64,000 bases of DNA, taken from Magnetospirillum sp. 15-1 (GTDB lineage Bacteria; Pseudomonadota; Alphaproteobacteria; Rhodospirillales; Magnetospirillaceae). Under the pieces are notes generated by a model that saw only the letters and a program-made list of their open reading frames with translations, made no database searches and was not told where the DNA came from. Made by a program: the position numbers and the translations under genes. The DNA is taken from NCBI RefSeq assembly GCF_900184795.1, contig NZ_FXXN01000025.1:320542-384541 (forward strand), read 5' to 3'. Below are positions 24,811 to 36,109 of this stretch, piece after piece; the stretch's first letter is position 1; the number at the start of each line of letters is the position of its first letter.

Positions 24811-27138
24811 TCATCCGCACTTGGAATAGCCGCACGAGGTGCAGGTATCGCAGCCTTCCGAGCGCAGTAGGGCCGGCTGGTTGCACTTGGGGCAGTGGCG
24901 CAGCCTCGTCTCGCCGTTGACCACCTTGCGCTCCTCGCCAAAGCGGTCGTCTCGGGCCTCGATGGGCTCGCGCGCCGCCTTGGGGTCGGGCAGGAAGCCG
25001 ATGGCGATCATGTGGCGCTCGATCACCTCGCCGATGGCGGCCAGCAGCGAGGGCACGTAGCGCCCGCCCACCCATTGGCCGCCCCTGGGGTCGAACACCG
25101 CCTTCAGCTCCTCGACCACGAAGGCCACGTCGCCGCCCCGGCGGAACACCGCCGAGATCATGCGGGTCAGCGCCACGGTCCAGGCGAAGTGCTCCATGTT
25201 CTTGGAGTTGATGAACACCTCGAAGGGCCGGCGGCGGCCGTCCTGGATGATGTCGTTCAGCGTGATGTACATGGCGTGGTCGGAATCCGGCCAGCGCACC
25301 TTGTAGGTCGAGCCCGGCAGCGCCTCGGGCCGGTCCAGCGGCTGGGTCAGATGGACGATGCCGGAATCCAGCGGGTCGGTGTAGCGGGTCCCGGTCTTCT
25401 CCAGCGGCAGTTCCGGCTCGTCGGCGTTCTCGGGCCTGGCCTCCTTCTTGACCTCCAGCACCGCGCCGGTGACGTCGTTGGGGCGGTAGGTGGTGCAGCC
25501 CTTGCAGCCCAGCTCGTAGGCCTGGCTGTAGACGTCCTTGAAGGCGTCGAAGGAGATATCCTCCGGCACGTTGATGGTCTTGGAGATGGAGCTGTCCACG
25601 TATTTCTGGACGGCGGCCTGCATCACCACGTGGTCGCCCGGCGTCAGCGACAGGGCGTCGACGAAATAGGGGGGCAGCGGCGCGTTCTCGCCACGCTGGC
25701 GGCGGAACAGACGGTAGGCGTAATCGCTGACCTCCTCCTCGCGCCGCGTGCCGTCGCGCTGCAGCACGCCGCGGGTGTAGGTGAAGGCGAAGACCGGTTC
25801 CAGCCCCGACGACACATTGTCGGCGAACAGCGAAATGGTGCCGGTCGGCGCGATGGAGGTGAGCAGGGCGTTGCGGATGCCGTTGGCGCGAATGGCCTCG
25901 ATCACCTCGGGCTCCAGGGACCGGACGGTCTCGCCCGCCAGATACTTCTCGGCGTCATAAAGGGGGAAGGCGCCCTTTTCCCGGGCCAGTTCCGTCGAGG
26001 CGAGATAGGCCGAGCGGCGGATGGCCGCCATCCAGGTCTCGGTCAGGCGGATGGCTTCCCGCCCGCCATAGCGCGCCCCGCACAGGACCAGGGCGTCGGC
26101 CAGCCCGGTAATGCCCAGCCCGATGCGGCGCTTGGACACCGCCTCATGGCGGTGGCGGTCCAGGGGATAGTTGGACACGTCGATGACGTTGTCCATCATG
26201 CGCACCGCGACGCGCACCAGCCGGTCCAGCTTGTCGAGATCGAGCCGCGCCGCGTCCTCGAACGGCTTGTCCACCAGCCGGGCCAGATTGATCGAGCCCA
26301 GCAGGCAGACGCCGTAGGCGGGCAGCGGCTGCTCGCCGCAGGGATTGGTGGCGTGGATGTCCTCGCAATAGGACAGGTTGTTCAGCCGGTTGATGCGGTC
26401 GATGAAGATCACGCCCGGCTCGGCATAGGAATAGGTGGCGCGCATGATCTTGTTCCACAGCTCGCGCGCCGGCAGGCTTTTATAGGTGACGCCCTTGAAG
26501 GTCAGTTCCCACGAGGTGTCTTCCTTCACCGCCTGCATGAAGGGATCGGTGACCAGGACCGACAGGTTGAACATGCGCAGCCGCCCGGCCTCGCGCTTGG
26601 CGTCGATGAACGCCTCGATGTCGGGATGGTCGCAGCGCATGGTGGCCATCATGGCGCCGCGGCGCGATCCCGCGCTCATGATGGTGCGGCACATGGCGTC
26701 CCACACGTCCATGAACGACAGCGGCCCCGAGGCATCGGCTCCCACGCCCTTGACCGGGGCGCCCTTGGGCCGCAGCGTCGAGAAGTCGTAGCCGATGCCG
26801 CCGCCCTGCTGCATGGTCAGCGCGGCTTCCTTCAGGTGCTCGAAGATGCCGGCCATGTCGTCGGGGATGTCGCCCATGACGAAGCAGTTGAACAGGGTTA
26901 CCCTGCGGCTGGTGCCGGCTCCCGAGATGATGCGCCCGGCCGGCAGGAACTTGAAGTCCTCCATGGCCTCGTAGAAGTGCTTCTCCCACAAGGCGGGATC
27001 GGCCTCCGTCGCCGCCAGCGTGCGCGCCACCCGGCGCCAGGTGTCCTCGATGGTGCCGTCCAGGGCGGTGCCCTCGGCGGACTTCAACCGATACTTCATG
27101 TCCCAGATCTGCTGGGAAATGGGTGCCACCTGCGTCAT
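24811..27138 (-). CDS. nrdJ: Adenosylcobalamin-dependent ribonucleoside-diphosphate reductase
   Basis: This class II ribonucleotide reductase has 775 residues. Visible landmarks are LFNCFVMGD with the first redox Cys, TMQQGGGIGYDFSTLRPKG, ATNPCGEQPLPAYGVCLLGS with the radical-transfer loop, and IAPTGTISLFADNVSSGLEP. The C-terminus is CPKCNQPALLRSEGCDTCTSCGYSKC, a zinc-type tail with the dithiol that re-reduces the active site. It needs cobalamin, which links it to cobN at 41.6 kb. The 259-bp upstream gap contains a consensus DnaA box. Confidence 0.97.
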   Translation of the reverse strand: MTQVAPISQQIWDMKYRLKSAEGTALDGTIEDTWRRVARTLAATEADPALWEKHFYEAMEDFKFLPAGRIISGAGTSRRVTLFNCFVMGDIPDDMAGIFEHLKEAALTMQQGGGIGYDFSTLRPKGAPVKGVGADASGPLSFMDVWDAMCRTIMSAGSRRGAMMATMRCDHPDIEAFIDAKREAGRLRMFNLSVLVTDPFMQAVKEDTSWELTFKGVTYKSLPARELWNKIMRATYSYAEPGVIFIDRINRLNNLSYCEDIHATNPCGEQPLPAYGVCLLGSINLARLVDKPFEDAARLDLDKLDRLVRVAVRMMDNVIDVSNYPLDRHRHEAVSKRRIGLGITGLADALVLCGARYGGREAIRLTETWMAAIRRSAYLASTELAREKGAFPLYDAEKYLAGETVRSLEPEVIEAIRANGIRNALLTSIAPTGTISLFADNVSSGLEPVFAFTYTRGVLQRDGTRREEEVSDYAYRLFRRQRGENAPLPPYFVDALSLTPGDHVVMQAAVQKYVDSSISKTINVPEDISFDAFKDVYSQAYELGCKGCTTYRPNDVTGAVLEVKKEARPENADEPELPLEKTGTRYTDPLDSGIVHLTQPLDRPEALPGSTYKVRWPDSDHAMYITLNDIIQDGRRRPFEVFINSKNMEHFAWTVALTRMISAVFRRGGDVAFVVEELKAVFDPRGGQWVGGRYVPSLLAAIGEVIERHMIAIGFLPDPKAAREPIEARDDRFGEERKVVNGETRLRHCPKCNQPALLRSEGCDTCTSCGYSKCG

Positions 27139-27352
27139 CGACCCGTCTCTTTCGTCTCCCGCCCTCTGACAGGGCTTTCCGCCCCGATTTTAGGACTTCG
27201 GGCGAGGGCGAATCAAGGAGATGTTCTTTTTTTGTGCTCCACAGGGTTATGTGGGGACAAGACGTTGAGCTTCAAGGCCGATTTCACTTATCCCCGCCTT
27301 GCACAGGCAAGGGGGCTGGGGAGCGATTCCATCCCCACCGAAATCCACAGGC

Positions 27353-27361
27353 TTATCCACA
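27353..27361 (+). promoter_or_regulatory. Consensus DnaA box upstream of nrdJ and plsC
   Basis: TTATCCACA is an exact match to TTATNCACA. Nearby are partial matches AATCCACA at 27342-27349 and CTTATCCCC at about 27289. DnaA control of ribonucleotide-reductase genes is known in other bacteria. The box lies between the starts/ends of nrdJ and the next gene. Confidence 0.5.
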
Positions 27362-27397
27362 GCGGGCGGGACCGGCCCACCCGCCGGGGATACGCGG

Positions 27398-28129
27398 TCA
27401 CAATCCCGGATGACGCTCGCGCGCCTCGGCGATCAGGCGGTCGGTGGCGGCTTCGATGCGGTTCTCCAACTCGACCATGAAGGTCTTGCGGTCCATGCCC
27501 GGAGCGATGGGCTCCAGGGCCTCCAGCGTCAGGGTGCCGGGCTTCTTGGCGAAGCCGCGGCGGCGCCAGAACAGCCCGGAATTCAAGGCGATGGGCACCA
27601 CCGGCACCTTGAGGGCGCCGTACAGCATGGCCACGCCGGAATGATAGGGCAGCTTGGCGCCCGGCGCCGCGCGGGTGCCTTCGGGGAAGATCACCACCGC
27701 CCGGTTGTCGGCCACCGCCTCCTCGGCGCCCTTGACCATGGCCTTCAGCGCCTTGGTGCCCGCCGAGCGGTCGATGGCGATCACCCCGGTCTTGCCGAGG
27801 TACCAGCCGAAGAAAGGTATCCACAGCAACTCGCGCTTCAGGATATAAGCAGGATCACCCAGCAGCAGGTGGAAGACGAAGGTTTCGAACGCCGACTGGT
27901 GCTTCGATGCGATGATCAGCGGCCCGGCCGGCAGGTTCTCGCGGCCGCGCAGCTCCCACGACAGCCCGGCCAGCACGCGCAGCGCTCCCAGCACGCCGCC
28001 CAGCCACAGGCGCACCGCCGGCAGCATGGCCTTGCGCGGCATGACCAGCAGCGGCAGGTAAAGGATCGACAGCACGAAGGTCCAGATCCAGATGAAGACG
28101 ATGAACAGGGCGGAGCGAAAAGCGGTCAC
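27398..28129 (-). CDS. plsC: 1-acyl-sn-glycerol-3-phosphate acyltransferase
   Basis: The 243-residue protein has an N-terminal membrane helix (ALFIVFIWIWTFVLSILYLPLLV) and a PlsC domain. The catalytic motif is KHQSAFETF (HxxxxE-type variant), followed by GVIAIDRSAG, VIFPEGTRAAPG and VPVVPIALNSG. It makes phosphatidic acid at the inner membrane. The start is a GTG in a GTGA overlap with the ydcF-like stop. The H-x4-E form instead of H-x4-D is common in the alphaproteobacterial PlsC group. Confidence 0.9.
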   Translation of the reverse strand: MTAFRSALFIVFIWIWTFVLSILYLPLLVMPRKAMLPAVRLWLGGVLGALRVLAGLSWELRGRENLPAGPLIIASKHQSAFETFVFHLLLGDPAYILKRELLWIPFFGWYLGKTGVIAIDRSAGTKALKAMVKGAEEAVADNRAVVIFPEGTRAAPGAKLPYHSGVAMLYGALKVPVVPIALNSGLFWRRRGFAKKPGTLTLEALEPIAPGMDRKTFMVELENRIEAATDRLIAEARERHPGL

Positions 28130-28746
28130 GGTTTCCTCTCGGATTTCTTGGGAGCGAACAGCGGCCGGGCCACCGCCGCCAGATATTTGGTATATTCCAC
28201 CGCCAGCAGATGGGCGGTGCCGGGCCAGCGCCACCACCGGTCCCGCTTGAAGGCGTCGGGGAACACCGGGTGGGCGACGATGGCCGTCTCGGGCATGGCG
28301 CGGCGGAATTCCAGCAGGGCGCGGCGCATGTGATAGGCCGCCGTCACCAGCCGCAGCGAGGAAAAGCCCTCGCGTCCCATCCAGGCGGCGGTCTCGGTGG
28401 CGTTGCCCACCGTATCGTCGGCGGCATGGCCCAGCACGATGCAGCATTGGGCCTGGGCCGGCGCCATATGCGCCTTGCGCAGCAGGTCGGGCAGATCGAC
28501 GCCCTTATGCACGCCGGAGATGAACAGCTTGCCGCCCTTGCCGGCCTCCAGCAGCGCCAGTCCGGCCTCCAGCCGGTCGGCGCCGCCGGTCAGCACCACG
28601 ACGGCGTCGGTGACGGTGGCTCCGTCCTCCACCCGCGTCGCCAGATCGGCGGCGAACCAGACCAGCCCGCCGGCCCAGGCGCCGAACGCCGTACCCACCG
28701 CCATCATGGCGACGATGGCGAGGCGGTGCGACGTCACCCGGTTCAT
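28126..28746 (-). CDS. YdcF/ElyC-like DUF218 protein
   Basis: The 206-residue protein has one N-terminal membrane helix (LAIVAMMAVGTAFGAWAGGLVWF) and a DUF218 domain: DAVVVLTGGADRLEAGLALL, LFISGVHKGVDLP, NATETAAWM, and LVTAAYHMRRALLEF. DUF218 members such as ElyC act in envelope biogenesis, often with undecaprenyl-linked intermediates. It overlaps ftsX and plsC by 4 bases each, so it belongs to the ftsE-ftsX-ydcF-plsC unit. Confidence 0.88.
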   Translation of the reverse strand: MNRVTSHRLAIVAMMAVGTAFGAWAGGLVWFAADLATRVEDGATVTDAVVVLTGGADRLEAGLALLEAGKGGKLFISGVHKGVDLPDLLRKAHMAPAQAQCCIVLGHAADDTVGNATETAAWMGREGFSSLRLVTAAYHMRRALLEFRRAMPETAIVAHPVFPDAFKRDRWWRWPGTAHLLAVEYTKYLAAVARPLFAPKKSERKP

Positions 28747-29636
28747 GGCAGCTTGGCCAGGGTGCCGTGGACGGTGAGCCGCGCCGTCAGCATGGCGAGG
28801 AGGGCGGCCAGCAGCGGCAGCAGGCCGATGGCGACATAGCCCAGCACCGGCAGGGACAGGCTGGGCAGGAAGCCGCCCTCGAGACGCCGGGCCGCCCAGC
28901 CGATGGCGGTCAGCGCCGGTACGGCGAGGCCGAGGCCCATCAGTCCGCCGGCGATGCCGAGAGCGAAGGCGCGGTCGGCGAATTGCCGGGCGATATAGTC
29001 GTCATGGGCGCCGATCAGGTGCAGCACCTCGATGATGCCGTGATGTACCGCCATGCCGGTGCGGGTGGCGTAGACCACGGTGGCCGAGGTCACCGCGCCA
29101 ATCAGCACCACCACCACCACGGCCAGCCATTGCATGGTGCGCGACAGGTTGATCAGGCGCGACAGCCATACCCGGTGGTCGTCCAGCGAGGCGCCGGGCA
29201 CGGCGCGGGACAGGCGCAGGGCCACCTCGGCCAGATCGATGCGGGATTCGGGGTCGATGGTGACGTCGATCAGCCGGGGCAGCGGCATGTCCTGCACCAT
29301 CTCGGTGCTGCCCAGCCAGGGCTCGAGCAGGGCCAGAGTGCGCTTCTTATCGAAGGCGCGGACCGCCAGCACGCCCGGCACCTTGCGCATCACGTCGATG
29401 GCGGAATTGACCCGCTCCTCGGTCACCGCGTCGGCGTGCTCGCCGCCGGCCGGCAGCACCTGCACGGTCAGGGTTCCCGATACGTCGCGGTCCCAGCGCT
29501 CGATCACCGCGCCGATGACGAAGGCTCCGGCCACCGCCATGGACGACAGGAACACCATCAGCGCCACCAGCCAGGGCAGGAAGCGCGAGGTGGCGTCGCC
29601 GGCCAGCGGCAGGTCGGAATGGCGGCGGCGGAACAT
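28743..29636 (-). CDS. ftsX: Cell division ABC transporter permease FtsX
   Basis: The 297-residue protein has one N-terminal membrane helix (FLPWLVALMVFLSSMAVAGAFVI), a periplasmic domain of about 130 residues, and three C-terminal helices in the FtsX/MacB-type permease fold. VYATRTGMAVHHGIIEVLHLIGAHDDYIARQF is the coupling region toward FtsE. It regulates cell-wall hydrolases at the septum. The start overlaps the ftsE stop by one base. Confidence 0.92.
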   Translation of the reverse strand: MFRRRHSDLPLAGDATSRFLPWLVALMVFLSSMAVAGAFVIGAVIERWDRDVSGTLTVQVLPAGGEHADAVTEERVNSAIDVMRKVPGVLAVRAFDKKRTLALLEPWLGSTEMVQDMPLPRLIDVTIDPESRIDLAEVALRLSRAVPGASLDDHRVWLSRLINLSRTMQWLAVVVVVLIGAVTSATVVYATRTGMAVHHGIIEVLHLIGAHDDYIARQFADRAFALGIAGGLMGLGLAVPALTAIGWAARRLEGGFLPSLSLPVLGYVAIGLLPLLAALLAMLTARLTVHGTLAKLP

Positions 29637-30388
29637 CACTCCGCCTCCGGATCGTCCACGGCCGCCGGCTCCTGATGCAGGGTGGTGACCATGCCGTGCT
29701 CGATGTGCAGGCGGGGCAGATGGGTGAAGCGGCGAACCAGTAATTCGTTGTGGGTGGCCACCACGATGGTGGTGCCCAGCTTGTTCAGCTCCTCGAACAG
29801 GTACATCAGCCGCATGGCGATGTGATCGTCCACGTTGCCGGTGGGTTCGTCGGCCAGCAGCAGGTCGGGCCGCCCGATCACCGCGCGGGCGATGGCGACG
29901 CGCTGCTTCTGCCCGCCCGAGAGCGTCGAGGGCTTGGCTCCCAGATGGTCGGCCAGCCCCACCCAGGACAGCAGTTCCGGCACGTGGCGCCGGATCTCGG
30001 ATTCCTTGACACCGCGCACGCGCAGCGGCAGCGCCACGTTGTCGAGCGCGGTCATGTGGTCGAGCAGGCGGAAATCCTGGAACACCACCCCGATGCGGCG
30101 GCGGAGCGCCGGAAGCTCGTAGCGCTTGGTGGCGGCGATGTCGCGGTCGAACAGCACGACGCGGCCGCGCGTCGGCCGCAGGCCCAGATACATCAGGCGC
30201 AGCAACGAGGATTTGCCCGCGCCGGACGGTCCGGTCAGGAAGTGAAAGGACCCGGCCGGCAGCTTGAAGGTGACGTCCTGCAGCACCTCCGGCCCCAAGC
30301 CGTAGCGCAGGCCGACACTGTCGAACCGGATGATGTTTTCCCCACGAGGGCGATGCCGCACGGTGCTTCTCCCGAACCGGCCGAACAT
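29636..30388 (-). CDS. ftsE: Cell division ATP-binding protein FtsE
   Basis: The 250-residue ABC ATPase shows Walker [11 protein letters not shown]-loop [17 protein letters not shown], signature [15 protein letters not shown], Walker [13 protein letters not shown] and the H-loop VVATHNE. The FtsE-type core starts at [12 protein letters not shown], about 18 residues in. The ATG at 30388 was chosen over a TTG at 30412; no good ribosome site precedes either. It pairs with ftsX. Confidence 0.93.
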   Translation of the reverse strand: MFGRFGRSTVRHRPRGENIIRFDSVGLRYGLGPEVLQDVTFKLPAGSFHFLTGPSGAGKSSLLRLMYLGLRPTRGRVVLFDRDIAATKRYELPALRRRIGVVFQDFRLLDHMTALDNVALPLRVRGVKESEIRRHVPELLSWVGLADHLGAKPSTLSGGQKQRVAIARAVIGRPDLLLADEPTGNVDDHIAMRLMYLFEELNKLGTTIVVATHNELLVRRFTHLPRLHIEHGMVTTLHQEPAAVDDPEAE

Positions 30389-30427
30389 GACACGGCTTGA
30401 GGTAAGGGGCAACCCATGGCTGGCCGG

Positions 30428-30476
30428 GCGTGGCGGCGGGGTACGGCAGCGAATTTACAGGACCCCGCCGCCACGC
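30428..30476. repeat. Perfect 15-bp GC-rich inverted repeat between ftsE and tnaA
   Basis: GCGTGGCGGCGGGGT at 30428-30442 and ACCCCGCCGCCACGC at 30462-30476 are exact reverse complements around a 19-base loop. It lies about 40 bases upstream of the ftsE start and 58 bases before tnaA. A TATAAT at 30496-30501 lies just downstream. Confidence 0.75.
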
Positions 30477-30533
30477 TACCATCAACGGGCGCTAATATAA
30501 TTAGAACTGCAATAAATCGTAGGAGGCTGCCAC

Positions 30534-31982
30534 ATGTCCAAGGTGAAGTTCTATTCCGGGGAAAACGTCCCCCTCGAGATGCACAAGGTCCGCATCGTCC
30601 AGAAGCTGAGTCTGGTGCCGATCGAACGCCGTCTGGCGGCCGTGCGCGAGGCCGGCAACAACACCTTCCTGCTGAAGAACCGGGACATCTTCCTCGACAT
30701 GCTGACCGACAGTGGCGTCAACGCCATGAGCGACAAGCAGCAGGCCGCCATGATGGAGGCCGACGACAGCTATGCCGGGTCGGAGACCTTCACCAAGCTG
30801 GAGAACAAGATCCGCGACATCTTCCAGATGGAATACTTCCTGCCGGTCCACCAGGGCCGTGCCGCCGAGAACATCATCTCGCGGGTGTTCGTGACGCCGG
30901 GCAGCATCGTGCCCATGAACTATCATTTCACCACCAGCAAGGCCCATATCGTGCTCAACGGCGGCAGCGTCGAGGAGATCATCATCGACGAGGGTCTGCG
31001 GGTCAGCAGCGAGTGTCCGTTCAAGGGCGACATGGACGTGGCCAAGCTGCAGAAGCTGATCGATACCCACGGCGCCGCCAAGATCGCCTATGTGCGCGTC
31101 GAGACCGGCACCAACCTGATCGGCGGCCAGCCCCATTCGCTGGCCAACCTGCGCGAGGTCAGCCGGGTGTGCCGCAAGAACGGCATCCTGCTGGTGTTCG
31201 ATGCCAGCCTGCTGGCCGACAACCTGCACTTCATCAAGGAGCGCGAGGCCGACTGCCGGGGCATGTCGGTGCGCGACATCACCAAGGCCATCGCCGCCCT
31301 GACCGACATTATCTATTTCTCGGCCCGCAAGCTGGGCTGCGCCCGCGGCGGCGGCATCTGCACCAACAGCCGCGACGCCTTCATGAAGATGCGCGAACTG
31401 GTCACCCTGTACGAGGGCTTCCTGACCTATGGCGGCATGTCGATCCGCGAGATCGAGGCGCTGACCGTCGGCCTGGAGGAGACCATGGACGAGGACATGA
31501 TCTCCCAGGGGCCGCAATTCATCGAGTACATGGTCAACGACCTAGCCCGCAACGGCGTGCCGGTGATCACCCCGGCCGGCGGCCTGGGCTGCCACCTGGA
31601 CGCCATGGCCTTCCTGCCGCACGTGCCCCAGACCCAGTATCCGGCCGGCGCCCTGGCCTCGGCGCTGTATCTGGTCAGCGGCGTGCGCGGCATGGAGCGG
31701 GGCTCCATCTCCGAGCAGCGCAACGAGGACGGCTCCGAGGTCTATTCCAACATGGAATTGCTGCGTCTGGCCGTGCCGCGCCGCGTCTTCACCCTGTCGC
31801 AGCTGAAATACGCGGTCGACCGCATCGTCTGGCTGCACAAGAACCGCGATCTGATCGGTGGCCTGAAATTCGTCGAGGAACCGGCCCTGCTGCGCTTCTT
31901 CTTCGGCAAGCTGGAGGCCACCAGCGACTGGCAGACCAAGCTGGTCGCCAAGTTCCGCGCCGATTTCGGCGACAGCCTCTAG
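30534..31982 (+). CDS. tnaA: Tryptophanase / beta-eliminating lyase
   Basis: The 482-residue PLP enzyme belongs to the tryptophanase/tyrosine phenol-lyase family: MEYFLPVHQGRAAENIISRVF, VPMNYHFTTSKAHIVLNGG, YVRVETGTNLIGGQPHSLANL, LVFDASLLADN and the Schiff-base Lys in YFSARKLGCARGGGICTN. It splits Trp (or Tyr) to pyruvate, ammonia and indole (or phenol). AGGAGG lies 7 bases before the ATG. No tnaC leader peptide or tnaB permease is adjacent. Tryptophanase is favoured over tyrosine phenol-lyase, but the substrate cannot be settled by eye. Confidence 0.85.
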   Translation: MSKVKFYSGENVPLEMHKVRIVQKLSLVPIERRLAAVREAGNNTFLLKNRDIFLDMLTDSGVNAMSDKQQAAMMEADDSYAGSETFTKLENKIRDIFQMEYFLPVHQGRAAENIISRVFVTPGSIVPMNYHFTTSKAHIVLNGGSVEEIIIDEGLRVSSECPFKGDMDVAKLQKLIDTHGAAKIAYVRVETGTNLIGGQPHSLANLREVSRVCRKNGILLVFDASLLADNLHFIKEREADCRGMSVRDITKAIAALTDIIYFSARKLGCARGGGICTNSRDAFMKMRELVTLYEGFLTYGGMSIREIEALTVGLEETMDEDMISQGPQFIEYMVNDLARNGVPVITPAGGLGCHLDAMAFLPHVPQTQYPAGALASALYLVSGVRGMERGSISEQRNEDGSEVYSNMELLRLAVPRRVFTLSQLKYAVDRIVWLHKNRDLIGGLKFVEEPALLRFFFGKLEATSDWQTKLVAKFRADFGDSL

Positions 31983-31997
31983 GGAATCCAATAAGAA

Positions 31998-32019
31998 GGG
32001 AGGGGTCGCGGCCCCTCCC
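31998..32019 (+). terminator. Intrinsic-type terminator after tnaA
   Basis: GGGAGGGG/CCCCTCCC forms an 8-bp stem with a six-base loop, 15 bases after the tnaA stop. It is followed by AT-rich CGATAAATAATATAG rather than a clean T-run. Confidence 0.6.
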
Positions 32020-32089
32020 CGATAAATAATATAGAATGATGCTGCATAAATCTTTTAGATGACAAGATATAACGCCAGAGCAAGATTCA

Positions 32090-32563
32090 ATGACAAGACA
32101 CCTAGACCATCTTCTGCTTCAAATTGATAAGCGCGATCAGGTTGCCTTGAAGCAGGCTGCGCATACGGAATTCATAGGAAGATACGTTAATAATCAAGAT
32201 TCATATTTATTAATGCATGATAATCAGCGATGCGATTTCTCACCACATCAGATTAACCATGCATTCAGAGAGACGATTATTGTGGATGGCCGGCAAAAGA
32301 AGGGCGGCTGGTCTTCGTCAAGAATCAAGCGTATCCCATGGATATCCGAAGTCATTCAGGGGAATGCCCCGCATATAGCTTGCTTCAACATCGATGCTGG
32401 AGCTGAAAAGGGGTGGGATAAGGAAAGGCGGTTATATGTATTTCACCGCTACGTGGTGTGGTTGCATCGGCTTGATTTAAATTTTGAATTCAGCACGGCC
32501 TACTTGGTCGACGATTTGCGTGACCTGCGGCAATACGGGCGCTTTGGAAAGAAGCTTATATAA
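32090..32563 (+). CDS. AT-rich orphan protein; possible Barnase/EndoU-type fold
   Basis: I do not recognise this 157-residue protein. Its codon use is clearly AT-richer than every neighbour (many AAT, GAT, TTA, ATA codons), which suggests recent transfer. Visible features are [34 protein letters not shown], and a C-terminal [21 protein letters not shown]. The R-x-x-W-I and F-x-TAY pattern is reminiscent of phage-type Barnase-EndoU-ColicinE5/D-RelE-like nucleases, but this is inference from shape only. It sits alone between two strong hairpins. Confidence 0.65.
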   Translation: MTRHLDHLLLQIDKRDQVALKQAAHTEFIGRYVNNQDSYLLMHDNQRCDFSPHQINHAFRETIIVDGRQKKGGWSSSRIKRIPWISEVIQGNAPHIACFNIDAGAEKGWDKERRLYVFHRYVVWLHRLDLNFEFSTAYLVDDLRDLRQYGRFGKKLI

Positions 32564-32570
32564 AGGAAAA

Positions 32571-32594
32571 GCCCCGTGATATGGCTCACGGGGC
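32571..32594 (+). terminator. Hairpin after the AT-rich orphan gene
   Basis: GCCCCGTGA/TCACGGGGC is a perfect 9-bp stem with a six-base loop, 7 bases after the stop codon. There is no T-run. A second small hairpin CCCCAT/ATGGGG follows at 32604-32620. Confidence 0.6.
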
Positions 32595-32781
32595 AAAGCC
32601 GGTCCCCATGAGTGATGGGGGCACCCAGTGGCCGATTGCTCGGGACTGGAAACTGCCTTCCAGGCCGCAAGGCCCATTGGCATCACTAATGATGGTACGC
32701 GGCGGCGCTGTCGGTTTCAAGATAATTTCTGGATCGCCGGCCGATTCAAGTCCATTCATCGGGGGAAGAGAAGGAAGGCCC

Positions 32782-33939
32782 TCAGCCCTCCTTCAGGTCT
32801 TCCCACAATTCCTTCACCTTGGCGAAGAAGCCCTGGCTTTCCGGGGAATTCTTGGCCTTCTCGCCCTCGCCGGTCTCGTTGAACTCCTGGAGGAGTTCCT
32901 TCTGGCGCTTGGTCAGGTTGACCGGGGTTTCCACCATGGCCTGGATGAACATGTCGCCGCGGGCCGGGGAGCGGAGTACGCTCATGCCCTTGTTTCTCAG
33001 GCGGAACTGGTGGCCCGACTGGGTGCCTTCCGGAATGGTGACCTTGGCCTTGCTGCCGTCGATGGTGGGCACCTCGATGGTGCCGCCCAGCGCCGCCGTG
33101 GTCATGGGGATCGGCACGCGGCAGAAGATGTTGGCGCCGTCGCGCTGGAAGATGCGGTGGGCGGCGATGGACAGGAAGATGTAGAGGTCGCCGGGCGGCG
33201 CGCCGCGCATGCCGGCCTCGCCCTCGCCGGCCAGACGGATACGGGTGCCGTCCTCGACGCCGGCCGGGATGTTGACCTGCAGGGTCTTTTCCTTGCGGGT
33301 GCGGCCCGAACCGCCGCAGGACCGGCAGGGGTCCTTGATGATCTTGCCCATGCCCTGGCAGGTGGGGCAGGTCCGTTCGATGGTGAAGAAGCCCTGCTGC
33401 TGGCGGACCTTGCCGTGGCCGTTGCAGCCCGAACAGGTGACCGGGGCCGCGCCGTCCTTGCCGCCGGTACCCTTGCAATCCTCGCAAGGCGCGGAGGAGG
33501 GTACCTTGACGGTGGCGGTCTTGCCGCCGAAAGCGTCTTCCAGGCTGATGTCCATGTTGTAGCGCAGGTCGGCGCCCCGGCCCGAGGCCTGGCCGCGCCG
33601 GCCGCCGCCGCCCATGAACTCGCCGAACATCTCGTCGAAGATGTCGGAGAAGCCGCCGCCGCCGAATCCACCGAACCCGCCGCCACCGCCACCGCCGCCG
33701 AATCCGCCGCCCTGCTCGAAGGCGGCATGGCCGAAGCGGTCATAGGCGGCGCGCTTCTGCTCATCCTTCAGCACGTCGTAGGCTTCGTTGATTTCCTTGA
33801 ACTTCTGCTCGGCATCGGCGTTGCCCGGATTGCGGTCCGGGTGGAACTGCATGGCCTGCTTGCGGTAGGCCTTCTTGATGTCATCGGGCGAGGCGCCCTT
33901 CTCGACGCCCAGAAGTTCGTAATAATCCTGCTTGCTCAT
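32782..33939 (-). CDS. dnaJ: Chaperone protein DnaJ
   Basis: Class A Hsp40 of 385 residues. It has a J-domain with HPDRNPGN at about residues 33-40, a Gly/Phe-rich linker ([20 protein letters not shown]), four CxxCxGxG zinc repeats ([32 protein letters not shown]) and the C-terminal substrate domains. It stimulates DnaK ATPase and delivers clients. dnaK lies 69 bases upstream on the same strand. Confidence 0.97.
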   Translation of the reverse strand: MSKQDYYELLGVEKGASPDDIKKAYRKQAMQFHPDRNPGNADAEQKFKEINEAYDVLKDEQKRAAYDRFGHAAFEQGGGFGGGGGGGGFGGFGGGGFSDIFDEMFGEFMGGGGRRGQASGRGADLRYNMDISLEDAFGGKTATVKVPSSAPCEDCKGTGGKDGAAPVTCSGCNGHGKVRQQQGFFTIERTCPTCQGMGKIIKDPCRSCGGSGRTRKEKTLQVNIPAGVEDGTRIRLAGEGEAGMRGAPPGDLYIFLSIAAHRIFQRDGANIFCRVPIPMTTAALGGTIEVPTIDGSKAKVTIPEGTQSGHQFRLRNKGMSVLRSPARGDMFIQAMVETPVNLTKRQKELLQEFNETGEGEKAKNSPESQGFFAKVKELWEDLKEG

Positions 33940-34008
33940 GGCTCTTGCATCCGAATTGGGGCCGGCGGCCTTTCACCGCCGCCGGTCCCCGGATCAACAA
34001 ACAGGCTG

Positions 34009-35946
<1,938 letters not shown>

Positions 35947-36072
35947 GACTGTCCTCTTTCCTGCTCGGCAGATCCCGGCGGCCCCAGACCTCTTCGGCAG
36001 CCGCCCCGGAATCCCCATCCGGGTTGAAATCCATCAATTGCCGGGCCGCACCAATTTCGGCCCACCGGCGTT

Positions 36073-36100
36073 ATATAGGGCGGGATGGGAAGCGTGCAAC
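36073..36100 (-). promoter_or_regulatory. Possible heat-shock (sigma-32-like) promoter for dnaK
   Basis: On the minus strand GTTGCAC is followed after 13 bases by CCCTATAT, resembling the CTTGAAA-N11-16-CCCATNT layout. The -35 match is weak, so sigma-70 use is also possible. It lies about 130 bases before the dnaK start. Confidence 0.35.
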
Positions 36101-36109
36101 GTGGGAAAA

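Noticed and set aside
27139-27397. Cobalamin riboswitch or NrdR boxes upstream of nrdJ
   Set aside because: No B12-box and no pair of NrdR-type palindromes with correct spacing could be found; only DnaA-like boxes are visible.
24895-27480. 861-codon open frame antisense to nrdJ
   Set aside because: It mirrors nrdJ codon structure, has no conserved motif, and nrdJ is unambiguous on the other strand.
30477-30533. TnaC-like leader peptide before tnaA
   Set aside because: No short ORF with a Trp codon in the expected place occurs between the hairpin and tnaA.
32604-32781. Additional gene between the AT-rich orphan and dnaJ
   Set aside because: No frame with a plausible start and protein-like composition; only small hairpins are visible.
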